Origin: Isoetes taiwanensis
Taxonomy: Eukaryota > Streptophyta > Lycopodiopsida > Isoetales > Isoetaceae
DNA length: 64,000 nucleotides
Assembly: GCA_021234155.1 (NCBI GenBank)
Contig: JAJEKV010000001.1
Coordinates: forward strand, 37,492,826-37,556,825
Direction: 5' to 3'
Shown one piece after another: positions 1 to 9,509 of the stretch. Below the pieces are notes generated by a model. The model worked only from the letters and a program-made list of their open reading frames with translations. It had not been told where the DNA came from and searched no databases. How positions within the stretch are numbered: position 1 is the first letter of the stretch; every line of letters begins with the position of its first letter. The translations under genes and the position numbers were made by a program.

Positions 1-581
1 GATTTAAGTGAAATGCATATGCTCATAGGATCGAAAGCGATGGAATTTTCACACGGGAAAGCCTGTGGCGATCATGATAAGAGCTTTGAACCAAAAGCAC
101 GGAACAGAAACCTTGAGCAAATCGATGCTCTCTAATCCAAAACGACCCATTTAAGGTCTAGAAAACCGTTGCACTTAGGTGCGGCAAGAAGCTACGGTCA
201 AAACCGTTGAAGCGGCTTGACCCACAACAATTCTCTTACGTTCTTGCTTAGTTAGGTTTTCTTACATGAAAATGCTTAAAACATTAATTACTTTAGCCAT
301 TATTATTATTATGCATGAAGGAGACAAGTTCCCGAATGGACAATATTACGGCAATAACAACTTCTATTCAAATCTCCCTCCTTACAACAACGTGCTTGCT
401 CCTTATATAGTTTCAACAATACATCTCAACCTTCCATAGTTTGCCACATGGCACAAGCACATTAATCAACTTCAACAAACTTCAACCTTTATAACTTCCT
501 AATATAACATATAAAAGTCTACGTCTATTTGAACTACAACATAACATTTGAAATAACACAACGTTTCCATAATTCAGAAAG
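1..581. other. Unassigned left flank
   Basis: No convincing coding region, RNA gene or repeat end is seen in this A/T-rich stretch. It ends at a short acidic reading frame on the minus strand. It may be the 3' flank of a truncated mobile element gene, but nothing in it identifies a family. Confidence 0.3.
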
Positions 582-715
582 TTAACGGCGACGTTTGAAG
601 TGCCGATCTTCATCACGTTCCTCGTCTTCATCCAGATCGCACATGGCTTCTAACACCGCATCCTCAGCTTCCTGGCTTGCTCGTGTTTCCGCATTATCTT
701 CTTTGTTTCCATTAT
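582..715 (-). pseudogene. Possible C-terminal acidic tail of an unidentified protein
   Basis: A minus-strand reading frame ends here with an acidic then basic tail (motifs AEDAVLEAMCDLDEDEERDED and FKRRR, then stop). Upstream of about position 716 the frame enters antisense LINE sequence, so the natural gene is cut by the left junction of LINE copy A. I do not recognise the family. Acidic C-termini of this kind occur in some transposases, but that is a guess. It could also be a chance frame. Confidence 0.2.
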
Positions 716-3705
716 CAAACATTGAGAATGAGGAAATTTTGAAAGTACCAATGGAAAAATAAATTTTGGAAACTTTCAAAACAATGGCCAAGGGTAAGAG
801 CCCTGGCCCAGATGGTTTGCAACCAAAATTCTATGTGGAATTCTGGAAAACTATGAAGGAGGATCTAACCACCTTTTTTCAAGGTGCATGGAAGGCAAAC
901 ACATTGATCCCAGCAATCAATGCTGGCCATCTAGTATTTATTCTAAAGGATGATAATGCTAAGCAGCTGGGGAGACTCGCGCTCCATCACCCTTACTAAT
1001 ACTAACTACAAAGTGCTAGCCAAATCCTTGCCAATAGGATTCAATGTGTCCTTATGAAGATTATCAGCCCATGTCAATCAGCATTCCTTCCCCATAGAAA
1101 TATTTTGGACAATTATATAGGAGCTGCTAAGGGATTGCATTGGAACAAACTGACAGTTCAGAGACGCCCCTGACAGATCAGAGACGCCTGCTCCTAAAGC
1201 TAGATTTTTAGCGTGCATATGACACAATCAATTGGGATTCCTTAAAAATGCCATGAATCACCTAGGTTTCTCTGCTTTGGTTTGTAATAAGGAGATGAGC
1301 ATGAACGTCACTGCCTCCTCTGCTCTTTTTATAAGTACAAGGGAAAAAAAGAAGGGAAAAGCAGAATATCTACAATGAGATCAAAACTATCCGGAAAGAT
1401 TTGCTCTTGGATAGGACAATAGCTTGTTACAAAGTAAAGAAAGTAGATTGGCAATTCAGGTCAAAGGTATTGAAGAAGAGGAAGCCAAATCTCTGGTTGT
1501 AAGAAGTAGATGCACATACATTAATAACATGGATAAAGGAAGCCAAAAAAGAAATTGGAAGTTTCTTTCGTGAAGAGTACTCAAAAATGTTTCTTTGAAC
1601 ACCGGGTTGATCAAGACAAACTAAAACCTTTTTGAGAAGATCCTAAGAGCATAGAAAAACATTGAGGATGAGGAAATTCTGAAAGTACCAATGGAAAAGA
1701 AATTTTGGAAACTTTCAAAACAATGGCCAAGGGTAAGAGCCCTGGCCCAGATGGTTTGCAACCAGAATTCTATGTGGAATTCTTGGAAACTATGAAGGAG
1801 GATCTAACCACCTTTTTTCAAGGTGCATGGAAGGCAAACACATTGATCCCAGCAATCAATGCTGGCCATATAGCATTAATTCTAAAGGTTGATAATCTTT
1901 GAGCATTTGGGGGAGGCCCTGGCGCCCCATCACCCTTACTAATACTAGCTACAAAGTGCTAGCCAAATCCTTACCAAAAGGATTCAATGTGTCCTTATGA
2001 AGATTATCAGCCCATGTCAATCAGCATTCCTTCCCCATAGAAATATTTTGGACAATTATATAGGAGTTGCTGTTGAGGGATTGCATTGGAAAAAACTGAG
2101 AGATCAGAGACGCCTGCTCCTAAAGCTAGATTTTCAGCGTGCATATGACACAATCAATTGGGATTTCCTTAAAAATGCCATGAATCATCTGGGTTTCTCT
2201 GATTTGGTTTGTAATAAGGTGATGAGCATGAACATCACTGCCTCCTTTGCCCTTCTTATAAATGGTACTCCCACAAGCTTTGTTTGAATGTAGAAGAGGT
2301 GTAAAGGCAGGGGCTGCCCCCGGCACCCTATCTATTTCTTATTGTAGCAGACATGGTAACTAGAATGGCCCCAACTTTGCATGAAAGGAAGAAGATCAGT
2401 TGTTTAAAACTGCCAAAGGAGAATGGATCTTTTGTTCTTATGCAATATGCTGACGATACTTTTGCTTTTCTTAAAGCTGGTGATGATAGCTTGAAAATCT
2501 TTCTGGAAGTCCTCTAGTTTGTTGGGGAAGCTTCAGGGGTGCAACTCAACAAGGCAAAAAGTGCTATCATGTGAGATCTGAGACAAATGAACACTGGAAG
2601 GCATCAAAGTCATTGGCCAAAAGGAAGCCACAAAGATTGCAGGAATCCCAATTGCCCTAAATATGTCTATCAAAGTATTATGGGACGGATAGTTACTAGG
2701 ACTAAAAAGGAAAGTGATATTATACCCCTCTTCCCTTTCCATTTGGAAGAGTGGAAATTGCAAAAATTGATCATTGCAAGTACACACATTTTTCTTCTCC
2801 TCGGCTTTGGTAGCGGATAAAACATCTTACAGGGAATATCAAGCGGGTCATCGGGGAAATTCATATGGCAAGGTGCTCATAAAGTGGCATGGAGTGATCT
2901 TATCAAGCCAAAAAGCGGCCGTGAGGGGGGGGGGGGGGATCTTGGTTGCAAAGACTTCGTTTACCCAAGCTCGGGCTCTCGGCTGCAAAAAATGATTTGG
3001 AGAGCCATTTACTTAAACAATCCTTCCCTGCTCTCGAAAATTATCAAGGATTGGGTAGAAGAGTCACATCAATTGGCGACCATTGCCTTAGGCATCAAGC
3101 GCACTGATTCAGCCTTTTTCAATTCTCTCCCTTTTTGGTACCCCAAATATATTCAAAAGAATGATGGAAGCATGGAATGAGGCTGGCCTCTGCTATAGAC
3201 CCCCGAAATAGATGCGGGTTTATTTTGGCATCCCAAGTTTTACCTTGAAAACGTTGGTTGTTTGGCTTTTAAACATCAGAGAAATATATGCAATATCTGG
3301 TGGCATTAGGAAAATAGAGGATTTGAGGATTGAAAGCAGGATGGCTAAACTTGAAAGAATTTCAGCCAAGGTCAAAGGATCACTTTTAGATAAATAGATC
3401 TTTGCAAATATCATGAACATAGTGGGTCATCACCAAGAATTGGCACAAGCATCTAATACTTGGACTCTAAATCAAAAGGGAAAATATAGAGTCAGAGATA
3501 TTTACAAAGGGCTACTGAAGACTAAACCATCTCGAGCAAATTCTTTATGGTACGTGTGAGGAAGGAAACTTAGCTGCTACTTGTTGTAAAGGGATGGATG
3601 GCAAATAAAATAAAGGTTTTTAGATGGCTGGTGCTGCATCAAAGTCTTCACACAAATTCCATTAGATGCAAATATGATAGTACAGTTAGCAATAAATGCC
3701 CCCTA
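716..3705 (+). mobile_element. L1-type LINE, copy A (ORF2 reverse transcriptase, broken)
   Basis: Fragment of a plant L1-like non-LTR retrotransposon ORF2. The sequence starts inside the reverse transcriptase (AKGKSPGPDGLQPEFY, the finger motif of L1 RTs) and includes the RAYDTINWDFL region and the catalytic YADD motif (near 2,445). It then runs through the post-RT region up to the C-terminal cysteine motif, where the Ty3/gypsy element begins at 3,706. The RT segment is present twice: a partial first unit (716-1,337) and a second unit (1,338 onward), joined at the same point as in copies B and C. Copy A shares with copy B the same nonsense change just before the RT motif (TAA near 761 and 22,913), so the two are segmental duplicates, not independent insertions. 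Many stops and frameshifts make it inactive. Confidence 0.85.
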
Positions 3706-5252
3706 TGTGACGTTCGGCAACGATTATCACGGTCCCGAGCATTATCTTGTATTGCATAAATCGTCATTACCGCCATCCCGATTGGCGTGTATGCGCCCGG
3801 CGTGTAACTAGGTAAATTCGCACCCTAGGGGGCAACTTGCAAGTGTGTGCACATTTATTTATGTGTACACTTTAGCCCACTTAATTAATATAGGCAAGTG
3901 GGCCACACCCATTTATCCCACATGCTCGAGGGTTAATAGAAACCCTAGCCCTAACTTATAGTCTATATAAGGCATCTGAAACCCTAACTTTCCATTTTCG
4001 TCCACAGCCTTCTAGAACTCCGTTTTGCTTGCTCCAAGAGCCAATCTCGACTCTAGAAGTCTGTCTGAGCAGCCTAGCTCATCAGCTTCCCTTTCTAGCT
4101 TCATCTTCAAGCAGATCTGCAGCATGGACGCATTCAGAGCAGGAGGAGCAAGCCAGGGATTAGGTATTTTGCCAATTCAATAGTCTAATCCGCCTTCCTA
4201 GGAATAGAGTAAGTAGGGTTAGCCTATTGAATTGCCCATAGCAGCCATCTAGACCTCTAGATCTCAAGCCATAACTAAAGAACCTAACTCTGTGATTTAG
4301 AGTAAATCTTATTCTTTAGTTCTTCTATGATATGTATGCGATGATGATCTCTGTGGAATCATTGTATTGGGAAGGGGGATAGAGGCCTTAAAAGCCTAGT
4401 AGTTGATGCTCCTAGCTAGCCCTCTTTAATGCACTATTAAATTCGGCCTGTGTACAAGAGCCACACCTGGTTGTGGGTGGAGGGGCCAGACTGGCTAACA
4501 AGGAGGTTCATGTCCTGACTCATGATCACGTCCCTCTGGTAGTAAAGCCTATCGGGGACTACAGTGCACTAGACCTAATGCTCTGCCACTGCGTGCGGGC
4601 TTTGCATGGGTTCGACACTCTTGGGGTGGTGGACACCTTCCATGGAGTTGTCAGAATGCAGGCGGTGGCCCTCTAGTCACCTTGAGTCGGCATGCCAACC
4701 TCACGGTGGGAGCAATCTCTACCTGCCCCCGTCGGGCGGGAGATGCAACCCGGGAGTAGCCCCTTTGGCTACGCATGATCCGTGAGCTCTGATCAAGTCG
4801 AGACCTTTCAACCTACTCGCAAAGTGTGCAGGGAGGGGCGGATGGAGTGGACTACCCTATGTTCTTATGCCGGCTAAATCCATTTACCATAAATTGCATG
4901 CGCAATGACTTCTAGAGGCCCAAGTCGTCGGTCATCCCCATGAGTCCGAGCCTTGGGTAGGATCTCCATATGTGATGTCTTGATCTTTGTCTATATGCAG
5001 ATATGTTGTGAGCCATCCGCCGTGATGGTCATGTGATGATGATATATTTGTACTTACATGTATGTTTACGCTTCCACGACTAGGTAGGCCACGAGGGAGG
5101 CAGGGGTAAAATGACCCCTTCATTCTTCCCACTTTGGAACTTCGTCGAGGGTTGGTGATCGTGGAGGGCCTTGTATCGGACGCGAGCTGGTATGGGGGAT
5201 GAACTCTGTTTGTATCACGGTGAGTGCAGTATATGAGTAGGGGGCGTCCGCG
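3706..5252 (+). repeat. 5' LTR of Ty3/gypsy copy A
   Basis: Long terminal repeat of about 1.55 kb, collinear with 25,837-27,386. It begins TGTGACGT; the matching end in copy B is ACGTCACA, giving the terminal inverted repeat usual for LTRs. A promoter TATA box (CTATATAAGG) lies at 3,963-3,972. In copy A the 3' end reads CGTCCGCGG instead of CGTCACAG, one of many CAG-linked differences between the copies. The primer-binding site follows directly. No matching 3' LTR exists for copy A, because the copy is cut off in pol at about 12,090. Confidence 0.85.
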
Positions 5253-5253
5253 G

Positions 5254-5264
5254 TGGTATCGAGC
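5254..5264 (+). other. Primer-binding site, copy A (degenerate)
   Basis: TGGTATCGAGC follows the LTR. Copy B has TGGTATCAGAGC, the complement of the 3' end of plant initiator tRNA-Met, the usual primer of plant LTR retrotransposons. Here CAG has become CG, which would damage primer pairing if real. Confidence 0.75.
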
Positions 5265-5434
5265 AATGTTCTTGGAGACCAAGAGCAAAGCAGCGGCCAT
5301 GCTCGATAGTACTAACCTAGTAGAATTCTCAAACCTCGAAAAAAGTGGGAAAAAATTTTCTCATTTTTTTGTAGTTTATGCTAAGCTAGTGCTTGGTTAG
5401 AAATTGAACTAAAATCTCACTAAGTGTGGAAATT

Positions 5435-5499
5435 ACTCATGGTATGTGCCAGAGCATCGACCTAAAATTTAGGTCAAGCCCCAGACGCACACCATGAGT
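5435..5499 (+). promoter_or_regulatory. Palindrome 1 upstream of H3-like gene (copy A)
   Basis: A ~65-bp dyad. The outer arms ACTCATGGTATGTGCC and GACGCACACCATGAGT pair with few mismatches. The centre GACCTAAAATTTAGGTC is itself a near-perfect palindrome. It is the first of two such dyads before the H3-like gene; two more precede the next gene. They may be protein-binding sites or RNA hairpins. Confidence 0.7.
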
Positions 5500-5647
5500 A
5501 ACTGGCCATAATCACCTTGAAACTTGATGAATTTTAACAAGATAATATGCTAGATCGAGTTTTAAGGTAAGAATTAGTTAGATTTGTATATCACACCCCT
5601 AGGAATATGTCTAGAAGTTATATAATTTTAGTCAAAAATGCAAAATT

Positions 5648-5711
5648 ACTCACAGTATGCGCCAGAGCCTTGATCTAAATATTAGGTCAGCCCTCTAGCG
5701 ACACCATGAGT
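5648..5711 (+). promoter_or_regulatory. Palindrome 2 upstream of H3-like gene (copy A)
   Basis: Second member of the pair, 213 bp after the first. The arms begin ACTCACAGTATGCGCC and end ACACCATGAGT around an inner TGATCTAAATATTAGGTCA. The TATA box of the H3-like gene lies about 100 bp downstream. Confidence 0.7.
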
Positions 5712-5814
5712 AATTCTACTTAGAAAACTCTAAAGAAAGTACATGTTTTAAGTTAATAGGTGCCTTGACACATGAAAATGAGCAACTTAGAATTTGACCT
5801 AAAATTTGTCAAAC

Positions 5815-5822
5815 TATAAATA
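5815..5822 (+). promoter_or_regulatory. TATA box of H3-like gene (copy A)
   Basis: TATAAATA in the context CTATAAATAGAC, 110 bp before the ATG. This is plausible spacing for a plant RNA polymerase II promoter with a ~75-nt leader. The same site is conserved in copy B at 27,949. Confidence 0.6.
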
Positions 5823-5924
5823 GACTAAAACCCCTCTCATTTGTAGACTTCCTGTCTAGAAGTTAGCTCCCCCATTTCGAGGCGATTTTTGGGCGCCAGA
5901 GCTCCGATTGACGTGAAGTAAAGC

Positions 5925-7166
5925 ATGGCGCGCACCAAACAAACTGCTCGGAAGTATCGACCAGGCGAACAGCCCAGCGCCCAAGATAAGAGGCGCATAC
6001 AGCAGCTACTTCGAGAGCAGCTTCTCGCTCGAGGAGACGAACTCCCATCAGCTGAGGAGAGTATTTTAGAGGAGCTACAGGAGGAGGGATCCGAGCAAGG
6101 ATCACTAGAAGACCTGGCTGACCTCATCAACCAGGACTTAGATGAAGCAGAGGTGGAAGTAGAGGGCTCAACAGATGAGGAAACTCAAGAAGTATTCGAG
6201 GAAATTGAAGAGGAGATACAACAACAAGAGAGAGCGAAACAGGAGCAGGCTGCTAAGGAGCAGGAGGAGCAGAAGGAGCCAACTCCCGGGCCGACCCTGG
6301 AGGAAGAACTCGAGGCCTGGATCCAAATCCAGAAGGCAAAGCTACAGCGCAAGAAAAGGAGAAAGGTCGAGAAGAAGAGAAAGCGTGAAGAACGGGAGGC
6401 GGAGGAGAAGAAGAAACTCAAGGGCAAAGGCAAGGAGGAGCCCAAGAGGAAGATCAAGAAGACACCTACGGTCAAGCTCGTCATCAACGAACGGCCGCCC
6501 GACCAGCCACCGTCCTCTGATGACAAAACTGATGAAGATTACGACCCTAATCAAGAGGTATGGAGCTCCTCCAAACCCGCAGATGAGGATCGGATAGACC
6601 GGGATCGGCAGGTACAAGCACCCCCACCCTACCCAACGTGGTAGAAGGACAAAGATCCGAAGAGGCCACCCCGACCTGCCTGGGAGTCTTATGTGGTAGA
6701 CCATCGCAGGGTCTACCAGAAGAAGCTAAAGGAGTACCAGGAATTCAGGTTGAAGTGGGAGGCCTACAACTACTACTATCAGGCGAACAAGGTCACGTAC
6801 ATCGAAGGAGGACGGCCATCGAAGAAGAAGACTCTCAAGCCACCTCCTGAGAAATCCATTCCCCCGAAGAAGCCAATAGCCAGGAAAGCCGAATCGAAAC
6901 TATCACAAGCCGTTCGAGAGATTTGACACTTTCAGAGAGGCTACGGCCTTCTCATCCCCCGAGCACCATTCGCCAGGCTCGTGAAGGAGGTCGTGCAAGA
7001 ATTCGACACGAGCATGAGGGTCACAGGCGAGATGCTGCTAGCCTTGCAAGAAGCAACTGAGCAGAAGCTGGTGCAGCATTTTGAAGACTCAAGAGCGTGC
7101 GCCATGCATGCCAAGAGAGTGACCCTAATGACCAAGGATATGCAGTTAGCTAGCTATATTAAATAA
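5925..7166 (+). pseudogene. Histone H3-like gene carried by Ty3/gypsy element (copy A)
   Basis: One reading frame of 413 codons with two in-frame stops (TAG at 6,642, TGA at 6,924). It begins MARTKQTARK, exactly the first residues of canonical histone H3 including K4 and K9, but followed by Tyr instead of Ser10. Residues ~20-325 are a highly charged linker: Glu-rich coiled-coil-like segment, then a Lys/Arg-rich stretch with a likely nuclear signal (KKRRKVEKKRKREE). From residue ~327 the protein aligns with the H3 histone fold: AVREI (alpha-N), LLIPRAPFARLVKEV (alpha-1), LLALQEATE (alpha-2), FEDSRACAMHAKRVTLM and KDMQLA (alpha-2/3). It stops about six residues short of the usual H3 end. Copy B reads GAG at the first stop but shares the TGA, which sits where H3 has an Arg (CGA to TGA). 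A role in chromatin is inferred from homology; nothing shows current function. Confidence 0.85.
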
Positions 7167-7187
7167 GAAAGATAAAACCTTGTAAAT

Positions 7188-7206
7188 AATAAATTTTGTT
7201 AATAAA
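7188..7206 (+). terminator. Poly(A) signals after H3-like gene (copy A)
   Basis: Two AATAAA hexamers (7,188-7,193 and 7,201-7,206) lie 20-40 bp after the stop codon in an A/T-rich run. Together with the upstream TATA box they mark a self-contained transcription unit inside the retroelement. They are conserved in copy B. Confidence 0.5.
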
Positions 7207-7320
7207 AAGTTGTTTTGAGTAAATTCTAAGTGCATAAATATTGTTAATTAGGTTGAGTTAGCAATAATTGCCTTTTGTTTTAGTTAAATTGGACATTTTA
7301 TGGCCAAAAAGTGAGAAGTT

Positions 7321-7385
7321 ACTCACGGTATGCGCCAGAGCATCGACCTAAATATTAGGTGGGGCCCCGGCGCTGCACCGTGAGT
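7321..7385 (+). promoter_or_regulatory. Palindrome 3, upstream of ORF2 (copy A)
   Basis: Same ~65-bp dyad as before the H3-like gene. The arms ACTCACGGTATGCGCC and CGCTGCACCGTGAGT surround GACCTAAATATTAGGT. Here the arms carry C:G where palindrome 1 carries T:A, a paired change. Confidence 0.7.
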
Positions 7386-7523
7386 ATTTCACATCAAAAG
7401 TGGTCTTAACCATCTCCAAACCAGCCAAGTAAGGGTTCAATCTTGCATATCTCGATGAGACCATCATGTTTTGACCCTTAGTTTATCATGTTTAGATAAG
7501 TTTTGACCAAATAGGGCCAATTT

Positions 7524-7588
7524 ACTCATGGTATCGCCCGGGACCTTGACCTAAATTTTAGGTCGACCTTCTAGTGCACACCATGAGT
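7524..7588 (+). promoter_or_regulatory. Palindrome 4, upstream of ORF2 (copy A)
   Basis: Fourth dyad, 203 bp after the third. It has ACTCATGGTATCGCCC and CACACCATGAGT arms around TGACCTAAATTTTAGGTC. In copy B the same dyad has ACTCACGG and CCGTGAGT arms, changed on both sides. Confidence 0.7.
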
Positions 7589-7783
7589 ACTTTCAGCATT
7601 ATCTCTTTCATGCCACCTCCAATTGACCTCAAATTTGTTATAGTAGGTTCATTAGGTACTCCTATTCTTGCTCAAACCTTCAAATTAACCTTCAAATCCT
7701 CATTTTGACCTTAAAATAGGTGAGAATTGCCAAACCAAAAAATTTTCCAAGTTATTCAAAAATTAGGGTTTTTCCCTTTTCCC

Positions 7784-7791
7784 TATAAATA
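7784..7791 (+). promoter_or_regulatory. TATA box of ORF2 (copy A)
   Basis: TATAAATA in the context CCCTATAAATAGGCC, 120 bp before the ORF2 ATG. The spacing is nearly the same as in the H3-like cassette, and the site is conserved at 29,914 in copy B. Confidence 0.6.
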
Positions 7792-7903
7792 GGCCATCGT
7801 ATCTCACTTAGCATCTTACAGGTTTGCTTCCAGCTTTTAGGTGATTTCCCAACTCCCTTAGGTGCTTCAAGAGCTGTTTGTTAGTCCAGTTTAGTCAAGA
7901 CCA

Positions 7904-9349
7904 ATGGCAACTGCAGATTTCAGGCGATGGTACAGCACCAGTGCCCATGTAGCTGAGGCAGATATAAATGCCATTTTCCAAGTTTTACAAACGGAGATAG
8001 ACATCCAAGCCACTTTGCAGGCAACCCCATCCTATATGGAAGTCATGACTGAGTTCCAAGCTAGGGTAGGGCCTTCCTTAGTAAAGCTTCCCCCCTGCAC
8101 AGGATATTTTGTTCCCAAGCAGTCCCTCCAAGCAACCTTGAGTGATGTCCCCAACATTGCCAAAGCACGAATAACAAGGTTGCTAGATTGCGGACTACAT
8201 GGTCATGACGGCAAATGGGGCCGAAGTATTTCTCCTATATTTGCCTTTGCGAAGGTCAGCTCCTCTTGCAGTATCAAGCAGAGCAAGGAGGAAGAGCCGA
8301 AGACGAAGAGCTCGACTCGGACGATGAAGACTACGTCGAGTTCGACCCAGAACAGGAGCGGCGACAAGCAGACCAGGAGATCCAGTCATTTGACCAGGAC
8401 CTGCAGACCCACAGGATCGCTCCCCCATTCGGGCTAGGTATCACAAGCCTAGCTCCCATCATCATCAATGGCCAGGAGTATCTGCTCCTAAGCGATATCG
8501 AGAACCTCCCGAATGCGAGCAAAGGGAGAATGCAGCGCGACGAGTTCTTTGCACCTCTCGTGGCAACAACCCGGTCTGGATGACTTCATCGATCGGGAGG
8601 CTTCCGACTTCCCAATCCCGCAAGGGAAGCCGACACCTACACCGGGAGTCGACCTCGGATATTGGGCTTCTGGCGACATCAGAGGCAAATGATGATTTCG
8701 GGACCTACCTTGAGGAAGAAGAATTCTATGCCATCCAAGAACGGATGGGGATCCGTGGCAAGACCACAAATATTTTGATGCCAAAGTTCTTGACACCAGC
8801 TCCACGGTGTGTCGAGAAGAGGCGAGATCGACATGACGAGAATTGCCTCAACAATAAGGGACCCGAGAGACTGCGGAGATTCCCGTTAGCGAATATGCGG
8901 GGAAGACATAGAGCGGTGCGGCGGCCGAAGAATCAAGCGGCGACAAACCCGGGGACGAGGTCGCTAAGGTACTACCTTCCTCTATTGTTGGGCCGGTAGA
9001 ATAGCGGTCATCCACCATAAATTCAGCCCAAAGGGGCGAAGAAGGGGTATTCATGCTCATCGCACTCTCGGGGATTTGGTAAACGCAGCGGCTGATCCCA
9101 TCGGTCGATCATGTCATCTAGTCAAGAAGAGCGGTGGCTTTGGACATCTTCGACTTCGGCGGTACCCCGGCAAGGAAGATTAGCGATGGCGGCCTACACT
9201 TCGGACCCGAGAGTGGAAGACTTGGTAGCGACCTTACGAAGGCGAATATCCTCGGGAACTTGGGGCCTTTCGGTAAGGCGGCCCAAGTTAAGAAGTTCCT
9301 TCGGGATAACCCATCCTCTAGGAGATTCCAAAAGCGGTTAGACTCTTGA
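7904..9349 (+). pseudogene. ORF2, unrecognised ~480-aa protein of the Ty3/gypsy element (copy A)
   Basis: The reading frame starts MATADFRRWYSTSAHVAEAD and is followed through several frameshifts to QVKKFLRDNPSSRRFQ and a stop. I do not recognise a family. Visible features are an N-terminal part of about 150 residues with no clear motif, a very acidic stretch (DEELDSDDEDYVEFDPE), and a C-terminal part with GEEGVFMLIALSGFG. It lies between the H3-like gene and gag, with its own paired palindromes and TATA box. It may act with the H3-like protein, for example as an acidic histone-binding partner, but that is speculation. Copy B (30,034-31,488) has fewer disruptions; most breaks in A fall at CAG/CTG-type differences. 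Confidence 0.55.
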
Positions 9350-9509
9350 TCCGGAAGCATTGTAACTAAGTTTTTCTATATATATAAATACACTTTGTTT
9401 GACAATTTAAATGTTTTGTTGATGTATTACGTTTCCACAACTATATCAGCAAACACATAAATGCAATAAAACAAACAAAGCTAACCATAAGGCTACGATC
9501 TACTTGTGT

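Noticed and set aside
5435-5499. Palindromes as hammerhead ribozymes
   Set aside because: The conserved CUGAUGA and GAAA core segments are absent; only nested inverted repeats are present.
6185-6704. Minus-strand frames opposite the charged linker
   Set aside because: Low-complexity antisense of the Glu/Lys-rich linker.
6978-7166. H3-like fold as centromeric CENH3
   Set aside because: The loop between alpha-1 and alpha-2 has the canonical H3 length and the tail is ARTKQTARK. A few CENH3-like residues (VTLM) leave a small doubt that only a tree can settle.
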